Source: Falsiroseomonas bella (GTDB lineage Bacteria; Pseudomonadota; Alphaproteobacteria; Acetobacterales; Acetobacteraceae). Taken from it: 64,000 nt of DNA. The DNA is taken from positions 62,001-126,000 of the forward strand of contig NZ_QGNA01000005.1 in assembly GCF_003173615.1 (NCBI RefSeq), written 5' to 3'. The notes beneath the pieces were generated by a model that was given only the letters and a program-made list of their open reading frames with translations, was not told the origin of the DNA and did not search any database. Positions 18,158-27,213 of this stretch are shown piece by piece (position 1 is the stretch's first letter; every line of letters begins with the position of its first letter). A program made the position numbers and the translations under genes.

Positions 18158-19543
18158 ATGCCGGACGGCACGGTGTTTCACCGCGCGGGCAATTTTGCGC
18201 CCATCGCCCGCGAGCACGACATCCCGGACCTGCCGGTGATCGGCGAGCTCCCGCGCGCGCTCAACGGCACGCTGTTCGGCAACGGCCCCAACCCGCAATT
18301 CCCCGAAGCCGCCGACAGCCATTGGTTCTTCGGCGACGGCATGATCCACGCCTTCACCCTCCGCGATGGCCGCGCCGCCTATCGCAACCGCTGGGTCCGC
18401 ACCCACAAATGGCAGGCCGAGCGCGCCGCCGGGCGGGCGCTGCTGCCGTGCTACCCGAAACCCTCCCTCGCCGGGCTCGGCATCCGCGACAGCGGCGTCG
18501 CCAACACCAATGTCGTCTGGCACGCCGGCAAGCTGCTCGCGCTGGAGGAAGGGCACCTGCCCTTCGAGCTCGATCCCCACACCCTCGACACGCGCGGCGT
18601 CGAGCGCTTCCGCGGCTGCTTCGACGGCCCCTTCACCGCCCATCCCAAGCACGATCCCGCGACGGGCGAGCTGCTGTTCTTCGGCTGCTCCGCCGACGGC
18701 CCGCTCACCCCGGTGATGCACTGGGGCACCGTGCAGCCATGCGGGCGGATCGGGAAGCTGGAGCGCTTCTGCACGCGCTATTGCGCGATGGTGCATGACT
18801 TCGCCGTCACCGCGCGGCATGTGCTGTTCCCGGTGATGCCGCTCACCGGCAGCCTGTGGCGCGCGCTCGCCACCGGCCAGCCCTTCCGCTGGCAGCCGGA
18901 GCTCGGCGGGCATGTCGGCTTGATGCGGCGCGCCGAGGGCGTCTCCTCCCTCCGCTGGTTCCGCGCGGAAAGCCGCTTCGTCTTCCACGTGATGAACGCC
19001 TGGGACGAGGAGGATGGCCGCATCGTCGCCGACGTGATGCAGTTCGACGCGCCGCCACTTCTCCCCGGCCCCGACGGCAGCACCGCCACCGCGCCGGCGC
19101 GGCTCGCGCGCTGGACGCTCGACCCCGATGCCGGCACCGACGCCTTCGCCACCGACATCCTGGACGAGACGCCGGCCGAATTCCCCCGCTTCGACGAGTG
19201 CCGCACCGGCCTGCGCAACCGCTTCGGCGCCTATGCCGTCAGCAGCGGCGGCGGCGTGGTGTTCGACGGCCTGGCCTGGCGCGACCTGCAGGCGAAGCGC
19301 GCCGACCGCTTCGCGCTGCCGCCCGGCGACGGCCTCTCGGAGCCCGTCTTCGTCCCCCGCGCCCCGGACGCCCCGGAAGGCGATGGCTGGCTGCTCACCG
19401 TCGCCTGGCGCGCCGAGCATCGCCGCAGCGAGCTTCTGGTGCTGGATACGCAGCACATCGGTGCGGGCCCGGTCGCGCGCATCCCGCTGCCCCACCGCGT
19501 GCCCTTCGGCTTCCACGGCAACTGGGTGCCGGCGACGCAGTAG
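18158..19543 (+). CDS. carotenoid oxygenase family protein
   Basis: The product is a 461-residue non-haem iron dioxygenase of the carotenoid cleavage family, which splits conjugated double bonds of carotenoids or related compounds such as stilbenes. The four iron-ligand histidines appear in order: FTAHPKHD near residue 165, MVHDFAVT near 213, FVFHVMNAWDE near 278 and FHGNWVP at the C-terminus. HWFFGDGMIHAF and NGPNPQF near the N-terminus are also typical. ATG 18158 is chosen because upstream sequence in frame is low-complexity. No signal peptide is seen. Substrate cannot be told. Confidence 0.9.
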   Translation: MPDGTVFHRAGNFAPIAREHDIPDLPVIGELPRALNGTLFGNGPNPQFPEAADSHWFFGDGMIHAFTLRDGRAAYRNRWVRTHKWQAERAAGRALLPCYPKPSLAGLGIRDSGVANTNVVWHAGKLLALEEGHLPFELDPHTLDTRGVERFRGCFDGPFTAHPKHDPATGELLFFGCSADGPLTPVMHWGTVQPCGRIGKLERFCTRYCAMVHDFAVTARHVLFPVMPLTGSLWRALATGQPFRWQPELGGHVGLMRRAEGVSSLRWFRAESRFVFHVMNAWDEEDGRIVADVMQFDAPPLLPGPDGSTATAPARLARWTLDPDAGTDAFATDILDETPAEFPRFDECRTGLRNRFGAYAVSSGGGVVFDGLAWRDLQAKRADRFALPPGDGLSEPVFVPRAPDAPEGDGWLLTVAWRAEHRRSELLVLDTQHIGAGPVARIPLPHRVPFGFHGNWVPATQ

Positions 19544-19570
19544 TACGGAGCGCATGAAGTTCCGACCTGC

Positions 19571-19660
19571 GGCCCGCAGGGCCGAGCGCGCGAATGCGCG
19601 CCGCGGCTTATGCCGCGAAGCCAAGCCGCGCGGATGCGCGGCGCCCGGCGTATGAGGGGC
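19571..19660 (+). repeat. dispersed structured intergenic element, copy 3
   Basis: GGCCC-GCA-GGGCC is followed by GAGCGCGCGAATGCGCGC (identical in copy 1), then AAGCCAAG, a 6-bp stem CCGCGC/GCGCGG with a GGAT loop, and CGCCCGGCGTATGAGG. It lies between the carotenoid oxygenase and the TSUP gene, here in the sense direction. Another small hairpin (CAAAGGCGAAGCCTTTG) follows at once. Confidence 0.7.
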
Positions 19661-19747
19661 GCAAAGGCGAAGCCTTTGTGCGCGCGGCATAAAAGAGTTC
19701 GGCCCGCCCCGAAGCATCCCGCGGCGTCAGGGTGCATGCTGCGGCGC

Positions 19748-20476
19748 ATGGACCCGATCGCACCGACCGTTGCCCTCGTCTTCCTGCTCGCCGGCGCTGT
19801 GAAGGGCGTGATCGGGCTTGGCCTGCCCACCGTTTCCATCGGCCTGCTCGCGCTCTTCATGCCGCCGGCCGAGGCCGCGACGCTGCTCATCCTGCCGGGC
19901 GTGCTGACCAACGTCGCGCAGTCCCTCGGCCCCCATCTGCGCCCGCTGCTGCGGCGATTCGCGCCGATGCTGCTGGCGGTGGTGCCCGGCACCGTTGCGG
20001 GCAGCTACGTCATCGCGGCGGGCGCGGCGGCGCTGCCCGCGCTCGGCGCCGCGCTGCTGGCCTATGCCGCCTGGGGCCTTGCCACGCCGCAGTTCCGGCT
20101 GCCGCTGCGCGCCGAGCGCCTCACCGCGCTGCCCTCCGGGCTGGCCTGCGGCCTGATGACGGGCGCGACCGGCGTGTCCGTCATCCCCGCCGGGCCCTGG
20201 CTCGCCGCGCTCGGCCTGGCGCGGGAGGAGCTGGTGCAGGCGCTCGGCCTGACCTTCCTGACCTCGACGCTGGCCCTGGCGCTGGCGCTCGCCTGGCAAG
20301 GCGTCGCCTCGCCGGGGCTGGCGCTCGGCTCCGCGCTCGCGGTGATCCCGGCGCTGGCGGGGCAGCGCCTGGGCTCGCTGCTGCGCCACCGCATCCCGCC
20401 CCTGCTGTTCCGCCGCATCTTCTTCGCGGCGCTGCTGCTGCTCGGCGCGCAGCTGGCATGGCGCGGGCTCGGGTGA
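19748..20476 (+). CDS. TSUP-family membrane permease (TauE/SafE)
   Basis: The product is a 242-residue integral membrane protein with about eight hydrophobic helices and the inverted-repeat layout of the TauE/SafE (TSUP) family, members of which export sulfite or organosulfonates. The N-terminal half has [16 protein letters not shown], the family's glycine-rich motif, and the second half repeats the theme in [17 protein letters not shown] 19748 (MDPIAP) is chosen; ATG 19736 would add four residues. The substrate is unknown. The gene is 19 bases before thiE, and a dispersed repeat precedes it. Confidence 0.85.
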   Translation: MDPIAPTVALVFLLAGAVKGVIGLGLPTVSIGLLALFMPPAEAATLLILPGVLTNVAQSLGPHLRPLLRRFAPMLLAVVPGTVAGSYVIAAGAAALPALGAALLAYAAWGLATPQFRLPLRAERLTALPSGLACGLMTGATGVSVIPAGPWLAALGLAREELVQALGLTFLTSTLALALALAWQGVASPGLALGSALAVIPALAGQRLGSLLRHRIPPLLFRRIFFAALLLLGAQLAWRGLG

Positions 20477-20495
20477 AATCGGCTACAGCGGCTTC

Positions 20496-21128
20496 ATGCC
20501 TGATTGCCGCCTCTACCTCATCACGCCCCCGTCCCTGGCCGACGCCGCGCGCTTCGCCACCGAGGACCTGACCCGCGCGCTCGATGCCGGCGACGTCGCC
20601 GCGCTGCAGATCCGGCTGAAGGGCCTCTCCGACGATGCGATCCTCGCCGCGTCGGAGCGCATCCTGAAGGTCGCGCAGCCGCGTGGCGTGGCGGTGCTGA
20701 TGAACGACCGCATGGACCTGGCGAAGCGATCCGGCTGCGACGGCGTGCATCTCGGCCAGCAGGATGGCGATCCGGTCGCGGCGCGCAGGCTGCTCGGCGC
20801 GGAGGGGACGATCGGCGTCACCTGCCATGCCTCCCGCCATCTTGCGATGGAAGCCGGAGAGGCCGGTGCCGACTACGTCGCCTTCGGTGCCTTCTTTCCG
20901 ACCTCCACCAAGGACACAGTCCACCAGGCCGACACGGCCTTGCTGGAATGGTGGTCGGGGCTGATGGAAATCCCCTGCGTCGCCATCGGCGGCATCACCG
21001 CGGAGAACTGCGCGCCGCTGGTGCGCGCCGGCGCGGATTTCCTGGCGGTGATCGGCGCCGTCTGGAACCACCCGGAAGGCCCCGCCGCGGGCGTGCGCGC
21101 GATGAACGCCGCCATCGCCGCGGCCTGA
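20496..21128 (+). CDS. thiE: thiamine phosphate synthase
   Basis: ThiE joins the pyrimidine (HMP-PP) and thiazole phosphate to make thiamine monophosphate. The 210-residue TIM-barrel protein has CRLYLITPP at the start, ALQIRLKG for pyrophosphate contacts, [44 protein letters not shown] and IGGITAENC, in the family order. Length is standard. It is the last gene of a plus-strand run and meets a minus-strand hypothetical gene. No riboswitch is visible in the short upstream gap. Confidence 0.9.
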   Translation: MPDCRLYLITPPSLADAARFATEDLTRALDAGDVAALQIRLKGLSDDAILAASERILKVAQPRGVAVLMNDRMDLAKRSGCDGVHLGQQDGDPVAARRLLGAEGTIGVTCHASRHLAMEAGEAGADYVAFGAFFPTSTKDTVHQADTALLEWWSGLMEIPCVAIGGITAENCAPLVRAGADFLAVIGAVWNHPEGPAAGVRAMNAAIAAA

Positions 21129-21134
21129 GCTGCG

Positions 21135-21599
21135 TCAGTCGCGCGGCGCGCGCGCCAGTTGCAGGCCCACCACCAGCAGCAGCCCGCCGAGCAGAACCGC
21201 GCCGACGGTCCAGAGCAGCGCGAACCAGTCCGTGCGGTCGACCCAAGGCAGGCCATCCGAGACCCGGACCGTCAGCCGCGATCCCGGGGCATAGGCCACG
21301 AGCATCGCCTCCGCCTGCGCCTGCGAGCCGGCGAAGGTCTCGCGCGCCAGGCCGCGCAGGCGGGCAGTCGCCTCGGAGCCGGGCGGCCAGACGACCTCCA
21401 CCATCGCCTCGTAGCGCGGGTGGCCCTGTGCGAAGCCGGCGGGCTCCACCGCGGCGCGGCGCACCACGGTCTCTTCCCGGCCGAAGATCGAGCCCAGCGG
21501 CGGCTCGCCCCGCATAGGCGCATCGAGGGCACCGATGACGATGGCGAGCAGCCCGACCAGCGGCACCACCCAGCGCAAGGGAGCAAGTATCAGCCGCAT
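21135..21599 (-). CDS. two-helix membrane protein, DUF3592-like
   Basis: This is a 154-residue protein of unknown function. Residues ~6-26 (LRWVVPLVGLLAIVIGAL) and ~125-148 (FALLWTVGAVLLGGLLLVVGL) are membrane helices enclosing a ~95-residue extracytoplasmic or cytoplasmic domain with YEAMVEVVWPPG and LVAYAPGSRLTVRVS. This layout resembles DUF3592 proteins, an assignment made by eye only. It ends six bases from the thiE stop on the other strand. A 161-base gap with an AT-rich patch lies upstream, where its promoter must be. Confidence 0.55.
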   Translation of the reverse strand: MRLILAPLRWVVPLVGLLAIVIGALDAPMRGEPPLGSIFGREETVVRRAAVEPAGFAQGHPRYEAMVEVVWPPGSEATARLRGLARETFAGSQAQAEAMLVAYAPGSRLTVRVSDGLPWVDRTDWFALLWTVGAVLLGGLLLVVGLQLARAPRD

Positions 21600-21760
21600 C
21601 CATCCATCGCGGACGCAACGCCCGCCCCGTTTCCTCGCCGGAAGAAAGAAAATTTACTGTTCATCATCCGTACTGGCCCGGATAGTCGGCCAGCGCGGCG
21701 GCGATTTCCACCGATTCGTGTAACAGCCGGCGCCTGTCTGCGCACTCCCGGTGGCTTCGC

Positions 21761-22708
21761 TCACCGCTCCCAGGAGAAGCTGGTGGCCATCAGCCACTGC
21801 TCGGGATGGGCTCGCACCAAGGCCTCCGCGGCCGCGTCCAGCGCCGCCTGGTCGGCCGCGAGCGCAGCCGGATCGCGCGGCAGGCGTTGCAGCTGCACCT
21901 CCGCCAGCACCTCCAGACGGAACCGCGCCGCGTCGCCGCAGCGCAGCGCATGCACGGGCAGAACCGTCGCGCCCGTCAGCGCGGCAAGGCGTACCAGGCG
22001 ATGGATGTTGCCCTCCGGCCGTGGGGCGCGCCCGAGCGCGGGCGCCTGCACCCGGCCGCCGACATACTCGTCTACGAACATCAGCACCGCCGATTCGCGG
22101 CGCGCGAGGAGGCGCCGCGCTTCCAGCGCGCTGCCCGGAACCGGATCGAGCAGCCGGATGGAGGTCCGCCGGCGGGCGCGGTTCGCCATCGCCATCTCGA
22201 AACGGCTCGGCAGGCGCTGGTAGATGACCGCCAGCGTCACGCCGCGTCCCGTGATGCCGGCATGCAGCGCTTCCCAGCTGCCCACGTGCAGCCCGGCGAA
22301 GATCACCGGCCGGCCCGAGCCGAGCGCGGCCTCGAGATGGGCGGCGCCGGCGATCTCGATGCGGCCTTCCGGCCAGAGACGGTCGAGCACGCAGAACTCG
22401 GCGACGACGCGGCCGAGATGCCGCCACAGGGCGCGCTCCATCGTCGCCAGCTCCGCCGCCCCGGTCTCCGGCCGCAGGCGCCCCAGCACGTGGCGGATAT
22501 TGGCCGATGTCTGCGGCCTTCCCGCCCCGTGCCGCTCGCCGAGCCACGCCCCGATCGCCGAGACGGCATCCGTCGGCATCGGCCGCAGCACCGCCTGCAT
22601 CACTGCGTCCTTCAGTCCGCGCAGCGGATCGCGCCCCCAGTATCGCCACAGCGCCCGCCGCGCCACGGCATCGGCGAGGCTGAAGGGCGGCGGCGCGTAG
22701 AGGCTCAC
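21761..22708 (-). CDS. lysophospholipid/lipid A-type acyltransferase (HtrB-like)
   Basis: The product is a 315-residue member of the LpxL/HtrB acyltransferase family, which adds secondary acyl chains to lipid A or related lipids at the inner membrane. The catalytic H-x4-E motif is in GLHVGSWEALHA near residue 142, followed by IYQRLPSRFEMAMANRARR and VLMFVDEYVGG, which fits the substrate motif region. The N-terminus lacks a clear long anchor helix. The GTG start overlaps the stop of the upstream P450 gene (GTGA), so translation is coupled. The acceptor lipid is unknown. Confidence 0.8.
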   Translation of the reverse strand: MSLYAPPPFSLADAVARRALWRYWGRDPLRGLKDAVMQAVLRPMPTDAVSAIGAWLGERHGAGRPQTSANIRHVLGRLRPETGAAELATMERALWRHLGRVVAEFCVLDRLWPEGRIEIAGAAHLEAALGSGRPVIFAGLHVGSWEALHAGITGRGVTLAVIYQRLPSRFEMAMANRARRRTSIRLLDPVPGSALEARRLLARRESAVLMFVDEYVGGRVQAPALGRAPRPEGNIHRLVRLAALTGATVLPVHALRCGDAARFRLEVLAEVQLQRLPRDPAALAADQAALDAAAEALVRAHPEQWLMATSFSWER

Positions 22709-24090
22709 CTGCGCGGCCGTAGCAGCATGGGTAGCGCCTCGCCGGGGCGCAGCGTCAGGCGCGCCACCGGCATCACCTCCGCCCCCGGCGCGAGGCGCAG
22801 CTCGACGGCCTGGAACAGCGTGGCGAGGCAGATCACCGCCTCCGCCGTGCCGAGATGCTGGCCGGTGCAGACGCGCGGCCCGACGCTGAAGGGCACATAG
22901 GCGCGGCGCGAGGGCTTCGGGGCGCCGGGCATGAAGCGATCCGGCACGAAGGCGTCGGGCTGGTCCCAGAGTTTCGGGCGGCGGTGCAGCAGCCAGGGCG
23001 CGACGAGAACGATCGTGCCCTTCTTCACCTCTCGCCCCGCGATGGTGCCGGGCGCGATCGCCTCTCGCGAAAGCAGCGGCACCGGGGGATAGAGGCGCAT
23101 CGTCTCCTCGATCACCGCGCGCGCGAAGGGCAGGTCCGGCAGGTCCTCGAACTTCGCGGCACGCCCCGCGAGCACTTGCGCGAGTTCGCCACTCAGTCGC
23201 GCCGCCGAACGAAAATCCTGGCTCAGGATGAACAGCGCCCAGGCGAGCACATTGGCGGTGGTCTCGTGCCCGGCCATGAACAGCACGATCGCCTCGTTGC
23301 GGAAGGCGCGGCGGTCCATCGGCCTTTCGGTGCCCGGCACCTTCGCCTCCGCCATGGCGCGGATCAGCGAGGCTTCCGCGCCGCCGCCATCAAGGATCTC
23401 CGCGATCAACCGGTCCACCACCGCATGGATGCGCGCCACCGCCGCCCGGATGCGCCGCCCGCGCGGCCGCGGCAGCCAGTCCGGCAGGCCGGCGAGCGAG
23501 AGCAGGTCGGTCTGGTCCACCAGGTCCTGGTATTCCGCGAAGGCGCCGACCACCTCGGCGGCCGCGTCGGTGCCGAGGGCGCGGCCGAAGATGGTGCGGC
23601 AGATGATCTCCGCCGTCAGGCGGCCCATCTCGCCCAGCACGTCGAGCGGCTGGTCCGGCGGATGGCGGCGCCAGGCGGCGGCACGCTGGGCCGCGGCCTC
23701 GGTGATGGCGGGCGCGAGCTCGGCCAGGCGCGTGGCATGGGTGACCGGCGCGACGACGCGCCGCCGCTCGCGCCACAGCGTGCCGTCGGAGACGAAGAGC
23801 CCGTCGCCCAGCAGCGGCGCCAGCGCGTGGCGGTGCTGCGGGCTCTTGCGCTGGAACTGCTCGTGCTGCGCGACGAAGGCCTCGGCCACCGTCTCCGGGC
23901 TGTTGCAGATGACGAGGTCGCGGAACAACAGCCGGCGGAACATCACGTCGTGGTTGAAGGCGCCGCGCGGCCAGACGGCGAGGTAGTTCCGGCGCGCGAT
24001 GCGGAGCATCTCGCGCAGCGAAGGCGTCTTCTCGTGCCGCACCGGGAAGGGCGGCACGTAAGGCTCGGCGGCGCGGAGATCGTCCGGCAT
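22705..24090 (-). CDS. cytochrome P450
   Basis: The product is a 461-residue haem monooxygenase. The oxygen-activation I-helix motif is FMAGHETTANVL near residue 260, the K-helix ExxR is in EETMRLYPPVP near 315, and the haem-cysteine loop is FSVGPRVCTGQHLG near 400. All are intact. The sequence resembles the fatty-acid/terpenoid type (CYP102/CYP4-like bacterial) more than the CYP101 type, judged by eye. ATG 24090 (MPDDLRAAEP) is chosen; ATG 24120 is possible. It is coupled to an acyltransferase gene downstream, and no ferredoxin or reductase gene is adjacent. Confidence 0.92.
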   Translation of the reverse strand: MPDDLRAAEPYVPPFPVRHEKTPSLREMLRIARRNYLAVWPRGAFNHDVMFRRLLFRDLVICNSPETVAEAFVAQHEQFQRKSPQHRHALAPLLGDGLFVSDGTLWRERRRVVAPVTHATRLAELAPAITEAAAQRAAAWRRHPPDQPLDVLGEMGRLTAEIICRTIFGRALGTDAAAEVVGAFAEYQDLVDQTDLLSLAGLPDWLPRPRGRRIRAAVARIHAVVDRLIAEILDGGGAEASLIRAMAEAKVPGTERPMDRRAFRNEAIVLFMAGHETTANVLAWALFILSQDFRSAARLSGELAQVLAGRAAKFEDLPDLPFARAVIEETMRLYPPVPLLSREAIAPGTIAGREVKKGTIVLVAPWLLHRRPKLWDQPDAFVPDRFMPGAPKPSRRAYVPFSVGPRVCTGQHLGTAEAVICLATLFQAVELRLAPGAEVMPVARLTLRPGEALPMLLRPRR

Positions 24091-24161
24091 CGCGCCCTGT
24101 CTAGCGCAGGCGCGCGTCATTCACACCGCCCGGGGGCAGCGAGAACTGGCTTTCCGGCCGG

Positions 24162-25229
24162 CTACGCAGCCTCCGCCGTCAGCACGATGCGCCCGACCAC
24201 CTTGCCCTCGCGCAGGCGGTTCAGCGCGGAATCGGCGTTGCGCAGCGGCTCCCGGGTGATCGGGATCGGCGCGAGGCGGCCGCCCTGAGCGAGCTTCACC
24301 AGTTCCCGCAATTCCTTCGGGCTGCCGACATAGCTGCCGCGCACGGTCAGCGCGCGCATCGCCATCACCGGCAGCGGCAGCACCAGTTCGCCGCCGAACA
24401 GCCCGACCTGCACCAGCTTGCCGCCCTTGGTCAGCGCGTCGAAGCAGAAGCGTGCGGTTTCGCTGCCGTTCACCAGGTCGATGATCGCCTCCACGCCGCC
24501 GCCGCAGAGATCCATCAGCCGCTTCGCCACCTCGGGCTGGCTGGCATCGAGCGTGTCGCTCGCACCGGCCTGCTTCGCGGCCGCCAGCTTCTCCGCGCTG
24601 ACATCCACCGAGACGATGCGCCGGTGCCCCATCGCCTTGAGCACGCTGATCGCCTGCAGCCCGAGGCCGCCGGCGCCGACCAGCACGATCGGCGTGTCGG
24701 CCTCCATCGGCATCACCTTGTTGATCGCCGAGAAGACCGTGATGCCGGAGCAGGCATAGGTCGCGGCCAGCGCGGGATCGATGTCGCCCGGATCCACCAG
24801 GTGCCGCGGCTCCGGCGCCAGCACATGCGTGGCGTAGCCGCCGTTCTGGAACACGCCGAGCGCCTTGCCCTGGACGCACATGTTGTCGTCCTCGGACCGG
24901 CAGCGCGCGCAGGTGCCACAGCCGACCCAGGGGAACACGATGCGCTGCTGACCCACGGCGAGGCCGTGGCCTTCCGCCTCCGGCCCCCACTTCACCACGC
25001 GGCCCACGATCTCGTGACCCATGGCGAGCGGCAGCTTCACCCCGCGCTCCGACAGCTTCATCTTGCCGCGGCTGCCGAGGTCCCATTCGCCTTCCCAGAT
25101 GTGGATGTCGGAATGGCAGACGCCGGCATGCGTCACCTCCAGCAGCACCTGCTTGCCGGTCGGCTCCGGCGTGGGCAGCTCGATCTCCTGCAGCGGCTTC
25201 CGGGATTCCACCACGGCCCAGGCGCGCAT
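24162..25229 (-). CDS. zinc-dependent alcohol dehydrogenase
   Basis: The product is a 355-residue medium-chain dehydrogenase/reductase. Catalytic zinc ligands are in THAGVCHSDIHIWEG and AMGHEIVG, and the structural zinc site is CGTCARCRSEDDNMC (four cysteines). The NAD(P)-binding motif is VLVGAGGLGLQAISV near residue 175, followed by the aspartate of VSVDVS that favours NAD. The enzyme interconverts an alcohol and an aldehyde; the substrate is unknown. AAAGGAG lies 8 bases before ATG 25229. It is upstream of the P450 gene on the same strand with a 71-base gap, so a shared oxidation pathway is possible. Confidence 0.9.
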   Translation of the reverse strand: MRAWAVVESRKPLQEIELPTPEPTGKQVLLEVTHAGVCHSDIHIWEGEWDLGSRGKMKLSERGVKLPLAMGHEIVGRVVKWGPEAEGHGLAVGQQRIVFPWVGCGTCARCRSEDDNMCVQGKALGVFQNGGYATHVLAPEPRHLVDPGDIDPALAATYACSGITVFSAINKVMPMEADTPIVLVGAGGLGLQAISVLKAMGHRRIVSVDVSAEKLAAAKQAGASDTLDASQPEVAKRLMDLCGGGVEAIIDLVNGSETARFCFDALTKGGKLVQVGLFGGELVLPLPVMAMRALTVRGSYVGSPKELRELVKLAQGGRLAPIPITREPLRNADSALNRLREGKVVGRIVLTAEAA

Positions 25230-25332
25230 GGGCGTCCACTCCTTTTGATTGTGCGGCCATCGAAGAACCGGCAGCATCCGCGGTCAACACGGCCGGGCCG
25301 CTTCGCCGCCCGCGCACACGGGAGACGCAACG

Positions 25333-26127
25333 ATGTCAGACGTGCTTTCCAGGATTCTTGCCGGGGCGCTTGGCGGCGCGATGGGCGGCGGTGCGCAGCA
25401 GGGCGGCGGCTACGGCGCCGGCGGCGGGATGGGCAACTCGCCACTCGGCGATCCCCGGCTGCGGCGGGGCGAGGTGCCCGGCTATGAGGGCGGCCGCGGC
25501 GCGCCGATGGGGGGCCAAGGCGGCGGTGGGCTGGGCGACCTGCTCGGCGGCGCCGGCGGCGGCTTGGGCGGGCTGCTGGGCGGGCTGCTCGGCGGCATGG
25601 CGGGCGGCGCCCCGCAGCAGGCGCCCGCGCCGCAGCGCCGCGCACCCGCGCCGCCGGCCGGCGGCGGGCTGGGTGGCCTGGCCAGCGGCCTCGGCGGCGT
25701 GAAGGGCCTCGCCCTGATGGCGCTGCTTGCCTACATGATGCGTGGCCAGGGCGGCACGCAGGGCCTCTCCTCGCTGACCGAGCAGCTGCGCGGCGCCGGC
25801 CTCGGCGACCGGGTGGACAGCTGGGTCGGCCCCGGCGCCAATCGCGACCTGCGGCCCGAGGAACTGGCCCGCGCCATCCCGCCCCAGGCGCTGGACGACA
25901 TCGAGCGCCACACCGGCCTCGGCCGCGACGAGGTGCTTTCGGAGCTGAGCCGCGGTCTGCCCGGCATGGTGGACAGGCTCACGCCCCGCGGGCAGATGCC
26001 GCAGCGCGACGACGAGCTGGACGACATCGACGAGCGCGACATCCTCGGCAACTTCAACATCGGCGGAGTGGACGGCGCCGCCTTTGGCAAGTTCGGGCCG
26101 GGCCAGGGCGGCGGGAAGAAGTTCTGA
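25333..26127 (+). CDS. YidB-like (DUF937) glycine-rich protein
   Basis: This 264-residue protein is of unknown function. The first ~115 residues are low-complexity Gly/Ala/Gln/Pro sequence with repeated GGLLGG units, and a short helix GLALMALLAYMMRG follows near residue 135. The C-terminal part (~145-215) carries the YidB/DUF937-type pattern: LTEQLRGAGLGDRVDSWVGPG, LARAIPPQALDDIERHTGL and LSELSRGLPGMVDRLTP. The tail is acidic (DDELDDIDERD). It diverges from the alcohol dehydrogenase gene. A strong hairpin lies just after the stop. Confidence 0.8.
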   Translation: MSDVLSRILAGALGGAMGGGAQQGGGYGAGGGMGNSPLGDPRLRRGEVPGYEGGRGAPMGGQGGGGLGDLLGGAGGGLGGLLGGLLGGMAGGAPQQAPAPQRRAPAPPAGGGLGGLASGLGGVKGLALMALLAYMMRGQGGTQGLSSLTEQLRGAGLGDRVDSWVGPGANRDLRPEELARAIPPQALDDIERHTGLGRDEVLSELSRGLPGMVDRLTPRGQMPQRDDELDDIDERDILGNFNIGGVDGAAFGKFGPGQGGGKKF

Positions 26128-26139
26128 CCCGCGCGTGAC

Positions 26140-26164
26140 GCCCCTCCCCGGCGCGGGGAGGGGC
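26140..26164. terminator. hairpin between convergent genes
   Basis: GCCCCTCCCC pairs perfectly with GGGGAGGGGC around GGCGC. It sits between the YidB-like gene and the convergent Bug-type binding protein gene, so it could terminate both transcripts, although no T-run follows on either side. Confidence 0.6.
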
Positions 26165-26171
26165 CAGCCGG

Positions 26172-27143
26172 TCAGTCCGGCCGGATGTTGTTCTCGCGCA
26201 CCACGCGGCCCCAGGTCGCGATCTGCGCCGAGAGGAAGCGCGCGAAGCCGGCCTCGCCCTGCGGATCGAGGTCGATCCCGAGCCCCAGCACGCGCTGGCG
26301 CACCTCCGGCTTGTCGAGCGCGGCGCGGATCTCGGCCTCCATCCGCTGCTTGATCGCCGACGGCAGGTTGGCCGGGCCTAGGAAACCCCAGAAGGCGCGC
26401 GCATCGATCCCCGGGACGCCGGCCTCGGCCAGGGTCGGGACCTCGGGGGCGGAGGGCGAGCGCATGGCGCCGGTCTGCGCGATGGGCACGATCGCACCCG
26501 CGTCGATCTGCCCGCCGATGGCCGGGCGGGTCGCGATGACGAGGTCCGTCTCGTTGGCCGCCGCCGCAACCGCGAGCGGCCCGCCGCCGCGATAGGGCAC
26601 ATGCACAAGCTGCAGGCCGGCCGCCTTGCCCACCAGCGCCATGGTGAGATGCGCGAGAGAGCCGTTACCGATCGTGCCGTAGGTGACGGTGTCGGGCCGC
26701 GCCCGCGCTGCCGCCGCCATCTCCGCGAAGCTCCGCCAGGGCCGGTTGCGCGAGACGCAGAGCATCATCGGCGCCGTGCCGAACAGCAGCAGCGGCGTCA
26801 TGTCGCGCTCGGTGTCGAAGCCCATGTTGGGGATCAGCGCCGGGTTCACCGCATGGGTGTCGAAGACCAGCACCCAGGCATTCCCGTCCGGCGCGCTGCG
26901 CGCCACGGCCGCGGTGCCGATCGAGCCCGAGGCGCCGGCACGGTTCTCCACCACCACCGGCACGCCGAGGGCCTGGGACAGATGCGGCTGCAGGATGCGA
27001 GAAAGCGCATCGGTGGACCCGCCCGGCGGAAAGGGCGCGACGATGCGGATCGGGCCGTTCGGCCAGGCGGGCTGCGCCAGGGCAGGCGCGGCCAGCGCAG
27101 AGGCGGGCACCGATAGCAGAATGCGGCGGCTCACCACTTTCAT
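26172..27143 (-). CDS. Bug/TctC-family periplasmic binding protein
   Basis: The product is a 323-residue extracytoplasmic receptor of the Bordetella uptake gene family, the binding component of tripartite tricarboxylate transporters. A signal peptide covers residues 1-24 (RRILLSVPASALAAPALAQP). Family motifs follow: RIVAPFPPGGSTDALSRIL, VVENRAGASGSIG, YGTIGNGSLAHLTM, VPYRGGGPLAVAA and VPTLAEAGVPGID. No TctA/TctB membrane genes are near, so it is an orphan receptor, as is common for this family. AAGGGGGAAC precedes ATG 27143. The ligand is probably a carboxylate. Confidence 0.92.
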   Translation of the reverse strand: MKVVSRRILLSVPASALAAPALAQPAWPNGPIRIVAPFPPGGSTDALSRILQPHLSQALGVPVVVENRAGASGSIGTAAVARSAPDGNAWVLVFDTHAVNPALIPNMGFDTERDMTPLLLFGTAPMMLCVSRNRPWRSFAEMAAAARARPDTVTYGTIGNGSLAHLTMALVGKAAGLQLVHVPYRGGGPLAVAAAANETDLVIATRPAIGGQIDAGAIVPIAQTGAMRSPSAPEVPTLAEAGVPGIDARAFWGFLGPANLPSAIKQRMEAEIRAALDKPEVRQRVLGLGIDLDPQGEAGFARFLSAQIATWGRVVRENNIRPD

Positions 27144-27213
27144 TACAATGTTCCCCCTTTTTGTTACTGCCAGACTACCATATTTTGCTTGAGGCAAAAG
27201 AGAGGCACCTGAA

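Noticed and set aside
21661-21764. Minus-strand tail reading ...VEIAAALADYPGQYG then stop, after the acyltransferase
   Set aside because: It looks protein-like for ~20 codons but has no start or supported upstream coding sequence in that frame; could be chance or a frameshift relic.
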